Assembly (NCBI RefSeq): GCF_042477335.2
Contig: NC_091246.1
Span: 180,975,001-181,039,000 of the forward strand
DNA: 64,000 bases
Source: Ovis canadensis
Taxonomy: Eukaryota > Chordata > Mammalia > Artiodactyla > Bovidae
Direction: 5' to 3'
Numbering within the stretch: position 1 is the stretch's first letter; every line of letters starts with the position of its first letter. The notes below the pieces were generated by a model. The model saw only the letters and a program-made list of their open reading frames with translations. It had not been told where the DNA came from and made no database searches. Both the position numbers and the translations under genes were made by a program. Below are positions 1 to 12,069 of this stretch, piece by piece.

Positions 1-1660
1 TGGAAGAGATTTAAGAAGACCTCACTACCCGAAAAATTTTAAGCTACTTTCCCACATATAGTAGTCTAAACATTTCATGTTTTCCTTTTACATAAGTCTT
101 TAATCCACCAGAAGTTTATTTTTTAGCATGGAGTGATGTATGGGTCAAATTTCATTTCTCTTCCCTCTTAAGATACAAGGCTAACCTCTTGTCCAAGCAC
201 TATTTATTGAGTATCTTATCATTTCCCCACTGACTTGCCTTACTATCTCTATCAGAACTTAAGTTTCCTTTTATGTCTGGGTCGCTTATCTGTTCTGTCG
301 AACTACTCTGAGTCAACAGTGTTAATTACTGTAACATTATAATGTCTTATTATCTCATAATGCAAGATCTCCTGTTGTATAGTATACATTAAATGTATAG
401 TATACATTAAATGTATAGTATACATTAAATGTATAGTATACATTTAAAGACACTGAATATTTACCCAGGATTTCCGTTGCTTATGGTTTTTTCCAGAGTA
501 TCTAGGATGCCATTTTCTTTATCTTCCTTAAACTTAAACTGCACTGATTTTGTCATGTGCAATAAAAATATCACTGGATAAACACAACATCTAGTAAAGA
601 GGATTCAAATTTGAAAACCTGTTTCCTAAATCAGCTCCATGACTGTTCTGACAAGTTCTTTCCTTAGAGTTGACCCAACACAGTTTTTGTCATTTCCCTC
701 CATCAGAGCATGGTGGGGAGGAAAAAAGTTAAGGTGGACAGAGGGGGGATGGAGGATTCATAGTTTTTATGTAACACAGATGGATTAAAAACTTGGCCTA
801 GAAAACTAAAATGGCAAAATATTGCCAATGGGTGAATTTGGATAAAGGATGTTCTGGATTTCTTTGTACTATCCTTCCAACTCTAAGTTTCCAAACAAAA
901 AGTTAAATAAAAACCTTCAGGAAAAACTAAAGTCATAAACACAACCACACTGGAATTATGGCCACACCGTCGTCTTTTTTTCACACTGTCTTCTAAAGGA
1001 CTTTTTCCTTTTCATGACCCTCCTAAGGGAGCAGTGACCATGTCACATCCATGAACACTTCTCACCACAGCTGAAGGGACAACCGAAGGCTGGTTAGTGA
1101 GTGACTCACAAATTATGCCCAAATGGGGCTGGGATGAAAAGGTAAACTGGACTGCCAGGCTGTTTCTCTACAGAACTGGAAAAGTGAAAGATCAAGCTAG
1201 TTATCAACAGAAACTGGTACTGAAAGGTGGTGATGTAGAGGGCAAAGAAGTTGCCATGTACTGATTCCCAGAGGGATCAAGCTGGGCAAGAAGAGGAGGC
1301 CAGCTGGGACTGGGACAGAAAGACAGTTACTCAGAGCCAAGGTGCCTTCATAGTCAAACACTAGGAGGAGAAGCTGCGAATTCCTGCTGCTAAGTTTCTC
1401 TAGAGCTGACCCAAATCCCAAAACCCAGGTTCTGGACGCCATGGTCAGGCCTGTGATGGCTCAATTTCATTCCATGGTCCTCACTGCTCTCTGGGGAACT
1501 TTTATTTCTTACCACCAAAAGACCCCAAATGCATCCCACTAACCAATGCTTTTCCCCATGAAATTGAAAAATATATGATCCTCAATGATTTTGTAAATAT
1601 AATCCTGAAGCCATTTATATAGTTCGGCCATTAATGCTGTATTATATTGTTTTAACCATA
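1..1660. other. Intergenic sequence, nothing recognised apart from the tandem repeat
   Basis: AT-rich DNA downstream of RAB3GAP1 with no convincing coding signal. Short frames near 1197-1442 show no recognisable protein features. Confidence 0.6.
376..447. repeat. 18-bp tandem repeat of palindromic units, about 3.9 copies
   Basis: Units start at 376, 394, 412 and 430. The repeated unit is TGTATAGTATACATTAAA. Each contains the odd palindrome TGTATA-G-TATACA. The first three copies are identical; the last diverges after 15 bases. Confidence 0.95.
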
Positions 1661-1664
1661 TCAC

Positions 1665-1931
1665 TAACCAACTAAAGATTTGAAAATCATTCTTAGAATT
1701 AAAGATTTTAAAATTAAAAAAAAAATAAAAAAGAAAATAAAAAAAAAGAAAACAATTGTTAATATAATAATTCTGGAGTTTTTTCTGGGAGGTTTATAAG
1801 CTATGTGAATACTTAGATTCCCCCAGATTTCTAGGTCTTGTGATTTTCTCCTAGTTTCTGAACTACCAACTCTATAAATGTTAATTTTTCCCATTAAAAA
1901 TATATTTCACAAAAAAAAAAAAAAAAAAAAA
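1665..1931 (+). mobile_element. A-rich L1-tail-like segment and poly(A) run
   Basis: The text around 1695-1755 (AGAATTAAAGATTTTAAAAT followed by A-rich sequence) resembles the artiodactyl L1 end seen again at about 56725. A 21-nt poly(A) run occupies 1911-1931. Confidence 0.4.
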
Positions 1932-1932
1932 G

Positions 1933-2312
1933 CCAGTTGGTCTTAAGTCAGCTTGGGCTGCTTTAACAAAATACCATAAACTGGATGGCCAATCAGCAAA
2001 AGAAAACGATTTTTCATGGTTCTGGAGGCTGGAAGTCTGAGATCATGGTGCCAGCATGGCTAACCTCTTATGAAGACCCTCTTCTGGAATGCCATCTGCT
2101 GACTTCCCACTGTGTCCTCATGTGGCAGGAACAGTGAGAGAGCTCTCTGGAGTGTCTTTGTAAGAACACTAACCCCATTCATTAAGGTTCCACTTCATGA
2201 CCTAATCACCTTCCAAAGACCCCACCTCCTAATGCCATCACACTGTGGATTAGGATTTCAACACAGGAATTCTAGGGGAACACAAACATCCAGTCACCCT
2301 TTTATTTAAATC
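1933..2312 (-). mobile_element. MaLR (MLT1/MST-type) LTR
   Basis: Reads as the reverse complement of MLT1-like LTRs: GGGCTGCTTTAACAAAATAC at the left, TGTGTCCTCATGTGGCAGGA in the middle and GGATTTCAACACAGGAATTC near the right end. Ancient and diverged. Confidence 0.65.
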
Positions 2313-2317
2313 TCTCA

Positions 2318-2628
2318 GGTTTCCCTGGTGGTCCAGCATTTAAGAAACTGCCCTGCAATGCAAGGGTTCAATCCCTGGTTTGGGAAGATCCAAAATGCCA
2401 AGAAGTGGCTAGTCCCGTGTGCCACAACTACTGAGGCTCACGCTGTAGAGCCTGCGAGCCCCAACTACTGATGCCCATGAGCTCTAGAGCCCAAGCTCAG
2501 CAACAAGAGAAGCCACTGCAATGTGAAGCCCACACACCATGAGAGTAGCCCCCACTAGCTGTAACTAGAGAAAGCCTACGTGCAGCAATGAAGACCCAGC
2601 ACAGCCAAAAATAAAAAAAAATCTTTTA
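2318..2628 (+). mobile_element. CHR-type tRNA-Glu SINE
   Basis: Begins with the tRNA-like head TTTCCCTGGTGGTCCAGCAT and the box-B-like GGTTCAATCC. It continues with the CHR body (CACAACTACTGAGGCTCACG and later AGAGAAAGCC) and ends GCACAGCCAAAAATAAAAAA. Typical of cetartiodactyls. Confidence 0.85.
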
Positions 2629-2629
2629 A

Positions 2630-4379
2630 AAAAATCTCTTCTCTAGCTTGCTTGCTTTCTAGGGCCAGTTTTTTCACATGGAACCTGTGTGAACACTGAG
2701 GGATAGGCTGATGCTGGGTGGTCAACTAGAGACACCCACTAACCTTCTTGCTTCTAGGCATGACTCAAACCCCTCATCAGCCAAGTGACCACATGCCATG
2801 CCACCATACGCTGTACCTGAGACAGGCGCGTGGACTGAACCTCGGGCCTTCCTGTGCATCTGGCAAGGCCCTTCAGCTCTCACAGTCTAGCCATGCTTGC
2901 ACCCTGCCCAGCTCCTCCCATCACTAAACCTGAGCAGCACATGCGATGGTCACAGATCGACCTAGAATCATCCTCTTGCACAGAGGTAGGGGGAGGGCTG
3001 GGAGAACACCTGCACCCATGAGCCCAGGTGCATTTCCTCAGGGTAGGAGTACCTGAGTATCCAGACTCTCCCACAGGACTCACTGGGTGAACGCTTCCCA
3101 TGACAACCCAGGGAGGTCCGTCTCAGACTCCGCAGCCCTGTGCCTAGAGGTCAGTAGGCTTTCCCCATAGGAGGCCGTGCACCAGCTTTGAGGGTGGTTT
3201 TCAACCAGAACACTGTTGTGGAACCTCATAAATACAGCAAGGAAACATGTCCAGCTCTCCAATCAGATGGCAAGACCTGAAACTCAGGCTCTTTGGACAG
3301 GTTTATTTTTAGACTCTGTGGTTCAGCCGAGCCCATCCTGTTGGGACTGTGCCTGCCCGGCTCACACCCATTCCATGGAAGCTGCCTTCTGACACCACAG
3401 CCAGTTAAGCTACATATGCCTTCCCAGGGCTGCCAGGAAGGAGCCTTTTAAACTTATTCAGAGTGCTTTGGCTTCCCTGGTTTGACATCCCACTAAGGGG
3501 ATCCAGCCTGTCACCTGGATGCTGAGGAAGAGAGGTTCACTGCTTGTGCTCGTTCTGTACCCCCTCCAACCTTAACAATGAAGAATATCAAGGGTATTCC
3601 TAGGCTCCAGAACCAGCTGAACACATTAAACCAGTGCAGAGAGGAGCCCCTGCCTCTTGGCCAGGGTAGCATTCGGCAGGCAGGAGGTCCAGCCAGCTTC
3701 TGAGGTAAAGGGGTCAGCCCCAGCCAAAGAGAAAATGACCAGGCTTCTCCCCACGCTGCCCTCCCACCATGACGTTATCCCTCCAGTCCAGAATAGTTGA
3801 GAACGTTTGGGAAATTCACTCTCTAAAAATACTTCCTTTTTTCATGTAGGCAAGATAACACAGGAGTGACAGTGGGTTACTAAGAATGCTGTTCCCTCCT
3901 TATGTAACACAGACAAAAATAAAGAGTGTTCTGGGCCAAAAATAGGGCTGAAAAAGAGGAGTGGGAATAAATAGCACTGACAAGTCATTATTTACTCAAA
4001 CTGTCAAATGGCTGAAGAAGTTAAGAAAAGTTCTGATCCATGTCTCTATCGCTGATTAGACAGGTCTGACTGGCCCCCAGCAGCAGCCCAGGTCGTGTTT
4101 GACACAAGAGAGTCCATGTGCAGTGGAGGCCTCTCGCTCAGGCATAGGAAAAGTTGCACGCTCCCACCCATCACCAGCCGGCGATGGGACGGGGGCTCCT
4201 GGACACAGAGCGCAGGGCATCCCTCAGGAGACAGCAGCCCATCCTGTGTCACCTGACAGGGTGCTGATCGCACTGGAACGCACAGAGCAGGGCCCTTGCT
4301 GGGGGCTGCTGTGCGGGCAGGTGGCTGTGCCAGGCTGGATACAAGGCACAAACTCCTCTCCCAACCAAGCAGCTGGCCC
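2630..4379. other. Intergenic stretch without recognised genes
   Basis: Moderately GC-rich unique sequence. Short frames overlap on both strands without sign of a protein family. Nothing further supported. Confidence 0.5.
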
Positions 4380-4700
4380 CTTGGGTCAGAGCAAGACATC
4401 CAGACCCACCCTGGCTCTCACTGCCCCCCTCCCAGGCTTCTCCAAGTCCTGCTGGTGTTGCTTGCTCCCTCACCAACATGGCCAAGGCCACCACCACGTC
4501 ACACCGGGGTCACCAGTGATGGGTCTGAGCCTAGGCTTGCACCTCTGTCACTCCACTGAAAACTTTCCAGAGCTTCTCTGCTCTCACTCAATCAGCTCCA
4601 AACTCCCCAGTGGGGCCTGTGAGGATCATGAACCAGCTGCCGCTTCCCTCTCCACTCTGGCCGCACAGGCACCGGGGGTGGGGTCTCCGCAGATGAGCCC
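4380..4700 (+). mobile_element. L2 LINE fragment
   Basis: Colinear with L2 reverse-transcriptase region text (CACTCCACTGAAAACTTTCC, then CAATCAGCTCCAAACTCC). The 210-codon open frame at 4099-4731 overlaps this and its protein is proline/serine/glycine-rich with no family features. Confidence 0.5.
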
Positions 4701-4969
4701 GAGGCCTGGAATGTGGCACGACTCTTCTTGACTTGCCCACCCCAGCCATCTGCCTCGACAATGTCTACTTGGCCTTTAAACTTAAGTAACTTCTTCCATG
4801 CAGCCTGTGAGCCAAGGAAGGGGAAGGGAATCAGAAGAAGACCACTCACTTGCTGAGTGGGTAGAGATTTCAGGGTCCCTCTTCTTGTTTTGTCATCTAT
4901 GAACACTGGATGTGTCTCCACTTGCAGCCAACAGGTAAGCAGTCACTCATCCACAGCTAGGCCGTTTAG

Positions 4970-5160
4970 TACCTAAGTACCCAGCCATGCCGGGTGCTTT
5001 TCAGACATCATCTTGTTGAATATTTGTAACAATCTGTTGGGTACTTTTGTCCCCACTTAAGTGGAGGAGGAGGTTCAGCAGCAGCTCGGTGTCTGTGGCT
5101 GATGAGAGGGCAGAGGTTTGGAACCCAACATTCCGGAGCCAGGCCCCTGCCTTTGTCATC
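4970..5160 (-). mobile_element. MIR SINE
   Basis: Diverged MIR in reverse orientation: TTTTGTCCCCACTTAAGTGG aligns with the MIR CCCATTTTACAGATGAGG region, followed by GGCAGAGGTTTGGAACCC. Confidence 0.5.
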
Positions 5161-5234
5161 AAGTCCCAGGGCTCACCGGTAACTAGAGCAGCCCCTGTCC
5201 ATTTGGGTGGCTTTTGGGCAATGCTTTCATGGGT

Positions 5235-5655
5235 GGAATTGTGACCTCAGCCCCCTTTGAAAAAAGATATGCTGAGGTCCTAACTCTAGTACCTCTGACT
5301 GTGACCTGGTGCAGAAATAAGGTCACTGCAGAGGTAACTAGTTCAGATGAGGTGGTGCTGGAGTGGGGTGGCTGATGTCATAAAGAGAGACACAGACACA
5401 CAGGGGCAGGAGGCATATTCTGCCCTGTAACCACAGGGCATCTGGGAGCTAAGGATCACCAAGGATGCCAGCAACCACCAGAAGCCAGAAGAAGGCAAGG
5501 AGCCTCCTCCCCAGAGAGAGGCTTCAGAGAGCAGGGTCCTGCCAACACTAATTTCCGACTTGGGAGCCTCCAGAACCGTGAGACAATAAATTGCTGCCAT
5601 TTAATATCATCCGGTTTGTGATACTCTGTTACTGCAGCCTTAGGAAATGAATACA
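5235..5655 (+). mobile_element. MLT1-type MaLR LTR
   Basis: Starts near GGGTGGAATTGTGACCTCAG. It has the MLT1 middle AAATAAGGTCACTGCAGAGG and ends TTGGGAGCCTCCAGAACCGT, GAGACAATAAATTGCTGCC and TGATACTCTGTTACTGCAGC. The AATAAA corresponds to the LTR polyadenylation signal. Confidence 0.75.
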
Positions 5656-6775
5656 GTGGTGAACTCTTTTTCTCTCCTGGGAAATAGTTTTTATCACAAG
5701 CCTGCTATATACTGCAGACACTAAACTCAACAGCTTTGAACCCAACTAAAGCACCTCCAGCACCAACCAGCCCAGTCTGCAAACATCTCCCTCACAAGCC
5801 ATTCGCTTTACCTGTTCTGGAACAAAGATGAAAACAAATCTGCAAAACTTAAAAAGAAAACAAACATTCTATCATGGTTCTGCATGTAATAAAAATTTCA
5901 GCTTTTTTTTTTCAGCCTATTAGGGAGGACATGTACTTTTCTTAGAGAGGCTCACTCAGCTGGAAAGTGGGGGGAAGGGCACGTGCCTCTGAGTCAGAAT
6001 CAGGATCTCCGCCAGAAACTGGTGAGGTGGGCCTCAGGGAGGGGCCAAGAGGAGCATAACCCCAGAGAATGAGTCAGGGACTGTGCCAAGTCCTGTCCTC
6101 TCTGGGTAGGGACCAAGGAGGGGTCTTCTGTCCAGCTGCTTACCTAAGCAGATAAGCTCAGCCTGGGAATGGTCCCTGCTATAGGTGAGCCTTCACTTGG
6201 GGAATTTATCAATGACCACCGGTCAGACATCACAAGCTCCCAGGGGAAACACTGCTGGCAAAGAAGTTATGTGAATACGAACTAGCTTTATTTTGCATTT
6301 CTCGAGTTAGGCGAGCCTACTTTTGCAGGCTGACGCCAAGCTCCACTTCTCAGAGCTGGAGCAATGTCAGCAGCAGGCCTCTGGCTTTCAGGAGCTAATA
6401 TTCTGCAATGTTCTGGTTTCATGGTGACCAGTGACAAAGAAATTGAGTTGAGAAGATTCAAACACAACAGTTCTGCCACCAAGAGGCATCCACTCATTCA
6501 TTCATTGCTTGCCAAATGCCCAGTCCTATCCATTACTCTGCATGCAGGCAACAAGAGTGGGTCACAGTTGGCTTGTAACAGACTCAACTGGCTTCATACT
6601 CTTGCCCCAGTCCTCAACCTATCCTCCTGCCCCCTGCTCTCCAGTTCCCAGCAAGGAATAGTGCACAGCAACCAGAACCCCATCTAGCTTAGGGCAGAAG
6701 TGTTAAGTATGCCCACAGTTGGAAGGGACACAATCATGGCTTCCGGCAGTCATCTCTGTTCTTTCCTAGAACTTC
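5656..6775. other. Intergenic stretch without recognised genes
   Basis: No coding or repeat signature that I could assign. A 107-codon frame at 6364-6687 has no recognised motifs. Confidence 0.5.
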
Positions 6776-7140
6776 ATTCTCTCTCTGATGCCTCTGTTAC
6801 TTTGCAACCACAGGTACCCGCCAGTACTTTGTCTGCGTCTTACTCAATGTCTCAATGGCATTTGACATAGTTCATCAACTACTCCCTTCAAAGATTTTTT
6901 TTCTTGGCTTCTAGGAAATCACACTTCCAGTTTTCCTTCTACCTCAGTGGATCCTCCTTCTCAGTATCCTCTGGCTCTCCTCCTCCTCCTTTCTGATCTC
7001 TGGCTTAGTCCCTAGAGCATCTCCTTCTGAAGGGTCTCAATACTGTTCTACAGCTTAAGTACTATGTATGCCCATATTTCCCAATTTATAGCACAAGCCC
7101 TAACTTTTTCCTTAAACTCCAATCTAATCACTTTTGGTTG

Positions 7141-7792
7141 TTGTTCTGTTGTTCAGTTGCTAAGTTATGTCAGACTCTTTGTGACCCTATGGACTGCAGC
7201 AGGCCAGGCTTTCCTGTCCTTCACTATCCTCTGAAGTTTGCTCAAACTCATGTCCATTGAGTCGGCGATGCCATTCAACCATCTCATCCTCTGTCCTCCT
7301 CCTTCTGTCTTCAATCTCTCTCAGCATCAAGGTCTTTTCTAATGAGTCGGCTCTTCACACCAGGTGGCCAAAGTATTGAAGTTTCAGTTTCAGCATCAGT
7401 CCTTCCAATGAATATTCAGGGTTGATTTCCTTTAGGATGGACTAGTTTAATCTCCTTGCTGTCCAAGGGACTCTCAAGAGTTTTCTCCAACACCCCAGTT
7501 CAAAAACATCAATTCTTTGGTGCTCGACTTTCTTTATAGTCCAACTCTCACATCCATACATGACTACTGGAAAAACCATGGCTCTGACTATATGAACCTT
7601 TGTCAACAAAATGACATCTCTGCTTTTTCATACACTATCTAGGTTTGTCATAGCTTTTCTTCCAAGGAGCAAGCATCTTTTAATTTCGTGGTTGCAGTCA
7701 CTATCTGTGATTTTGGAGCCCAAGTAAATAAAACCTGCCACTGTTTCCATTGTTTCCCCATCTATTTGCCATGAAGTGATGGGACTGATTGT
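7141..7792 (-). mobile_element. BovB LINE 3' fragment
   Basis: From the left it reads as the reverse complement of the BovB 3' end: TCAGACTCTTTGTGACCCTA, CCATTCAACCATCTCATCCT, TTCAGCATCAGTCCTTCCAA, CACATCCATACATGACTACT and CTATTTGCCATGAAGTGATG. About 650 bp, 5'-truncated. Confidence 0.9.
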
Positions 7793-7799
7793 ATCTGTT

Positions 7800-8392
7800 G
7801 CCATGTAACCTATGGCCCCCAAATTGAGAAGCTTAAAACAACAAACATCATCTCACAGTGTCTGAGGGTTGGCAATCCAGAAGCTGCTTAGCTGGGTAAT
7901 TCTGGTTCAAGGTCCCTCAGGAGGCTGCAGTCTTCTGAAGCTGGGGAGAACCTGCTTCCAAGCATATCTGGCCACTTGCAGAGCCCTCATTCTTCAGAAA
8001 TGGGCCTCCCCCTAGGGTTGTTTGTGACATGGCAGTAGGCTTCCACCAGAGTAATCCAAGAGAGAAAGGCACTCTGAGATTAATGTCTTTCATAACCTAA
8101 TCTTGGAAATATATATATATATATTTTTTGGCACTCAGGATCTCAGTTCCTCACCCAGGGATTGAATCCACACCCTCTGCAGTAGAAATGCGTGTCTTAA
8201 CCACTAGGCCACCAGGGAAGACCCATCTTGGAGGTCACATACCAACACTTTCTCCATGTTCTGTTGATCGCAAAGACCAGTCTTGGTACAATTTTTCGGG
8301 GGTGGGAACTATAGAAGGGTTTGAATCTGGAGAGAAGAAGTGGAGAACAACTGGGACCATCTTAGATGCTGGCTACCACAGGTAACTAATTG
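7800..8392 (-). mobile_element. MLT1-like LTR, interrupted by a SINE
   Basis: GAAGCTTAAAACAACAAACA, CTCACAGTGTCTGAGGGTTG and later GGGACCATCTTAGATGCTGG fit a minus-strand MaLR LTR. The SINE at 8108-8224 separates the two halves. The subfamily is not assigned. Confidence 0.55.
8108..8224 (-). mobile_element. Short tRNA-derived artiodactyl SINE
   Basis: Reverse orientation: a (TA)n/T tail at the left, then GGCACTCAGGATCTCAGTTC, the reversed B box near GGGATTGAATCC, and the head TTAACCACTAGGCCACCAGG. Confidence 0.8.
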
Positions 8393-8425
8393 GTATCTCA
8401 AAATTAACATATCCTAACTCAAAAT

Positions 8426-8430
<5 letters not shown>

Positions 8431-8477
<47 letters not shown>

Positions 8478-8595
8478 AACTCCTTTGGCCAGTCAATTTG
8501 GCTTGCCAGGATCTTACTTCCTCAACCAAAGATTGAACCTGTGACCCCAGCAGTGGAAGTGCATAGTCCTGACCACTGCATTGCCAGGGAATTCC
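8431..8595 (-). mobile_element. tRNA-derived SINE with 18-bp target-site duplication
   Basis: Flanked by perfect 18-bp direct repeats CCTAACTCAAAATCTTTA at 8413-8430 and 8596-8613. The tail is (TA)n plus T17 at the left; the tRNA-like head CACTGCATTGCCAGGGAATT is at the right. Inserted into L2. Confidence 0.9.
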
Positions 8596-9410
8596 CCTAA
8601 CTCAAAATCTTTACTCACATCAGCCCCTAAAACTTGCCCATGCCACAGTCGTACCCATCTCAGTAAATGACAGCCTTATTCACTCACTCACTCAGGTCCC
8701 AAGCTTCCAAGTCATCTATGATCCTTTCTCATGCCCTCAGTAATTCTATCAGCAAATCCTGTGCATTCCACCTTCAAAACACATATCAAATCTCATCACT
8801 TTTTACGCCCTCCCCTGCTGCCACTCTGCTCCAAGCCTTCAACACTCCCAGCCAGTTTCCCTGCTTCTGCCTCCGCCTCCGCACTATATTCTCCACAGAG
8901 CAGCCAAAGTGAAGCTTCCAAGTGCTCTAGCATGACACCATGTCTCCCTCCCCCATTCAGAATTCTCCAGACTTTCCCTCTGTCAGGAAAACAAATCACC
9001 TCCTAATGTCTAGTGTGTATCTGGTCCTTGCACGTTTGTCCAACTGTCTTTCCTTTACTCTCCCTTCCTTCACTTACTATAACCTCTACAACCGCTCTGG
9101 CCTTTCCTCAGTGCCTCTGACATACCACGTTCACTCACAGCCCCTTCTCTTCTGTCCCCTGTCCGAGGTCATCCCCCAGACATCCACAGGGCCAGTTCCC
9201 TCACTTCATTCAGGTCTCTGCTGTCACTGCCTCACAGGCCTTCCCTTATCACCTGTCTAGAAAGCATTCTCCCTCACTCAGATAATCTGACTGTACTTAT
9301 CCCTCACTGTAAACATGAAGGCCTTGTACCTGTCTTGTTCACTGCTGTATCCCTTGCCCAGAACGGTACCTGGCACATAGTTGGCATTCAGTAAACATGT
9401 GCTGTCACCT

Positions 9411-9728
9411 TGGACTGCAAGATCAAACCAGTCAATTCTAAAGGAAATCAACCCTGAATATTCACTGGAAGGATGATGCTGAAGCGCCAATACTTTGGCC
9501 ACCTGATGCAAACAGCTGACTCATTAGCAAAGACCCTGACGCTGGGAAAGATTGAAGGCCGGAGAAGAGGGCAGCAGAGGATGAGATGGTTGGATGGCAT
9601 CACTGACTCAGTGGACAAGAGTTTGACAACACTCTGGGAGATAGTGAATGAAAGAGGAGACTGGCATGCTGCAGTCCATGAGGTCACAGTCAGACACAAC
9701 TTTATGACTGAACAACAACAACAAAATA
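9411..9728 (+). mobile_element. BovB 3' end
   Basis: About 318 bp from GGACTGCAAGATCAAACCAG to the terminal GACTGAACAACAACAACAAA. It carries the BovB tail AGGATGAGATGGTTGGATGG. The 103-codon frame across it is BovB-derived, not a gene. Confidence 0.9.
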
Positions 9729-9794
9729 AGACATGTGCTAAACTAATGAATGCAATAGAGAAACAAATGCTAAGAGGGTTTTAAATACAGTTCA

Positions 9795-9938
9795 TGGGGT
9801 TCTCACACCAAGTATACTGGAGTGGCTTGCTACTTCCCTCTTCCAATGGGTCATATCACATGCCTGGTGTGCTGCCATCCATGGGGTCCCAAAGAGCCGG
9901 ACACAACTTGGCAACTAAACAATAACAACAAAGGAACA
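9795..9938 (+). mobile_element. Bov-tA-type SINE, 3' part
   Basis: AGTATACTGGAGTGGCTTGC, CATCCATGGGGTCCCAAAGA and the tail GCAACTAAACAATAACAACA. The tRNA-like head is missing. Confidence 0.75.
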
Positions 9939-10079
9939 TACAGGTGGCACGACCCATGAGAGGATACTTCCTGTTGCTTCCATGAGCAGTTACATGGAAA
10001 CACAGTTACAAAGCACAAAGGAGGAGAGGAAAAAAAACACTGATGATATAACTGCTACTTTCCAATTTAGTAGCAGACC

Positions 10080-11075
10080 TAGGACATGTAAATACTTTGT
10101 TAGCCTCTCCAATCCATTTAGTGTGGTCTAAAACTCACTCATTTCCTCCCTTCAAACTCTTCAGCAACTCACCAATGCTCTGAAGACAACGGCCTGAACT
10201 TCTGTGTTTTACCCAGAATTCCATCTAGCCTCAGGCACCTTACCATCTTCATATCTTGCCTCTTTCTACTCTGGTATCATACCCAGCCAAAGAGAAATGC
10301 TGGCTATTCTCCAAAGATACATTTTCTTCTGCTTCTGAGTTTTCTGCCCATTCTGTTTTCTCTACCTGTAACACTCTTCCTACGCCCTCCCATATCAGCT
10401 AATTTTTGCTACATAACAAACCCTGTATGCCTGCTAACACTTCGATGACCAAAGAAAGACATGGCTAAGTCCAGAACAAAGAGCTGGAAAAATAAACTCC
10501 ACTTCCTGGGAGCAGCGACACAATCATTGTATTAGGGGCAAACATACAAGGATGGTGAAAATATTGTAGTTCTTCTTTGCAATTTATCATACCTTCCCAT
10601 CTTAGCTCCTACTCACCATCTTTTTTATTTTTGGCCACTTGTGGGAACTTAGTTCCTGATTAGGGATCAAACCCAGGCCCCCAAAGTGAAGTGTGCGGTC
10701 CTAACCACCAGACCACCAGGGAATTTCCCAGCTCCTATTCATCTTCTGCTCTCAATCTAGAAATCATCTCTAGGAAGATTTTCCTGATCCCTACAGCCTG
10801 ACTGAAAACTCTCTCCCAAAACTCCTTATATCCACTATTACTGCATGTATTAGTCTCCATTAACAACAAATGAATGAATTACTATGACAAACCCCTAGAC
10901 CTCACTTCATACCACTGAGTTGACTGCACTCTCCATTTTTGGCAATGTAACCACAGCCTTCCCTACCTGACAGGAAGGTCACTGATAGGGCAGGAGTATG
11001 TTTGGTTTCTGTTTTATCTTCATTGCTTAGCACAGTACCTGATATGAAGTAGGTACTTTAAAATGTTTTAAAATA
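10080..11075 (+). mobile_element. L2 LINE fragment split by a SINE
   Basis: The left block (TCATTTCCTCCCTTCAAACT, CTGCCCATTCTGTTTTCTCT) and right block (GTTTTATCTTCATTGCTTAG, CACAGTACCTGATATGAAGT) follow L2 3' text, with the SINE at about 10615-10729 in between. Confidence 0.55.
10615..10729 (-). mobile_element. tRNA-derived SINE
   Basis: Flanked by imperfect direct repeats AGCTCCTACTC (10604-10614) and AGCTCCTATTC (10730-10740). The body reads TTTTGGCCACTTGTGGGAAC, GATCAAACCCAGGC and the head CTAACCACCAGACCACCAGG in reverse. Confidence 0.8.
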
Positions 11076-12069
11076 AACAAACATATAAATACAATAAAAG
11101 TAAAATGGAAAAACTGCCATTAAAAAAAGGCACAATGTGTTCTTGAGATCTTCGCCAAGACTCAGCAGGCTGCAATTATTTAGGAAAAATCTGAAACTAG
11201 CATAAAACTAAGTTAGAACAAAATGGCAAATGGAGGGGTGAAAAGAAGAGAAAATTAGCCAGAGAACAACACCTTCCCTTTTATTAGATTCATGAAGCCT
11301 TTTTGAAGTTCAACCACTTTGAAAAATGTTTTCTTTGTTAACTTTCTCATTATAAAGCAGACAAACTCTGTCCTTGAAAGACAAGCTTTCCATTAATACT
11401 TGGTACTGCGCTCAGTCTTCAGGCCTGTAGTATGCAGTTTACCCAGAAGCAAAGTCCAGCATCTCAGAGTAAAGTGCTGTGAAGGTAATCACTCAGGGCC
11501 TCCCACATCTCATACATACATATATATATATATATGCTTATATATACATATATGTATACACATTTACATTTGTTTTTACAAAAATAATGTAACAAGGCTT
11601 ACAGAGTTGTATTAATTCTTTTAAGTTACATAGCCAAGATCTATGCTTCAGTATAATCATTTTTAACTTTGGAGTAAGGTGGGAATTTTAGGCCTAAAAA
11701 TAGATTTAAGATTACTGAACAGAGGCCATTTTAGCAACACAGACTTGAGAAATCTTGATCATCACGTAACTAGAAATATGTTGCTGTTATCCTTACACTG
11801 GTTGCCACACATCCCCCATCAATTATCTTCAAGTAAAATACAAAAGCAAAATAATTCACTGAAGTTATCTTCTATTCATTATATTAGCACATATGCCAAA
11901 TTATACTAACTGCACGATAATCTCTATATACAGAGGCTATATTTTTAGCATGTGCTCATTTCTACTTCATTAAATACAGTATCCATCCAGTAACTACAAA
12001 AAAAGGAATGCATGCTGTACAGCAAGAAAGAGAACAACCACCTGCATTGGTGGCATCTTACAGGGCTTG
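11076..12069. other. AT-rich sequence, possible distal RAB3GAP1 3' UTR
   Basis: No gene recognised. A (TA)n/(CA)n-like microsatellite lies at about 11514-11565. A minus-strand AATAAA at about 11279-11284 could be a distal poly(A) signal for RAB3GAP1. Confidence 0.4.

Larger units (their letters stand above)
6780..9395 (+). mobile_element. L2 LINE, split by later insertions
   Basis: The left part, about 6780-7138, resembles L2 ORF text (TCAATGGCATTTGACATAGT, then GGCTTCTAGGAAATCACACT). The right part, about 8385-8430 and 8596-9395, continues colinearly to the L2 3' end (CACTGCTGTATCCCTTGCCC and CCTGGCACATAGTTGGCATT). Between lie a minus-strand BovB, a minus-strand MLT1-type LTR and two SINEs, all younger or nested. 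Confidence 0.7.

Noticed and set aside
4099..4731. 210-codon open frame in intergenic DNA
   Set aside because: It overlaps an L2-like segment in GC-richer DNA, has overlapping frames on the other strand, and its protein has no recognisable family features. Chance plus repeat is the simpler reading.
1..12000. Part of the neighbouring gene ZRANB3 (convergent with RAB3GAP1 in human)
   Set aside because: No ZRANB3-like coding exon was recognised. In human the two genes are separated by tens of kilobases, so its absence here is expected.
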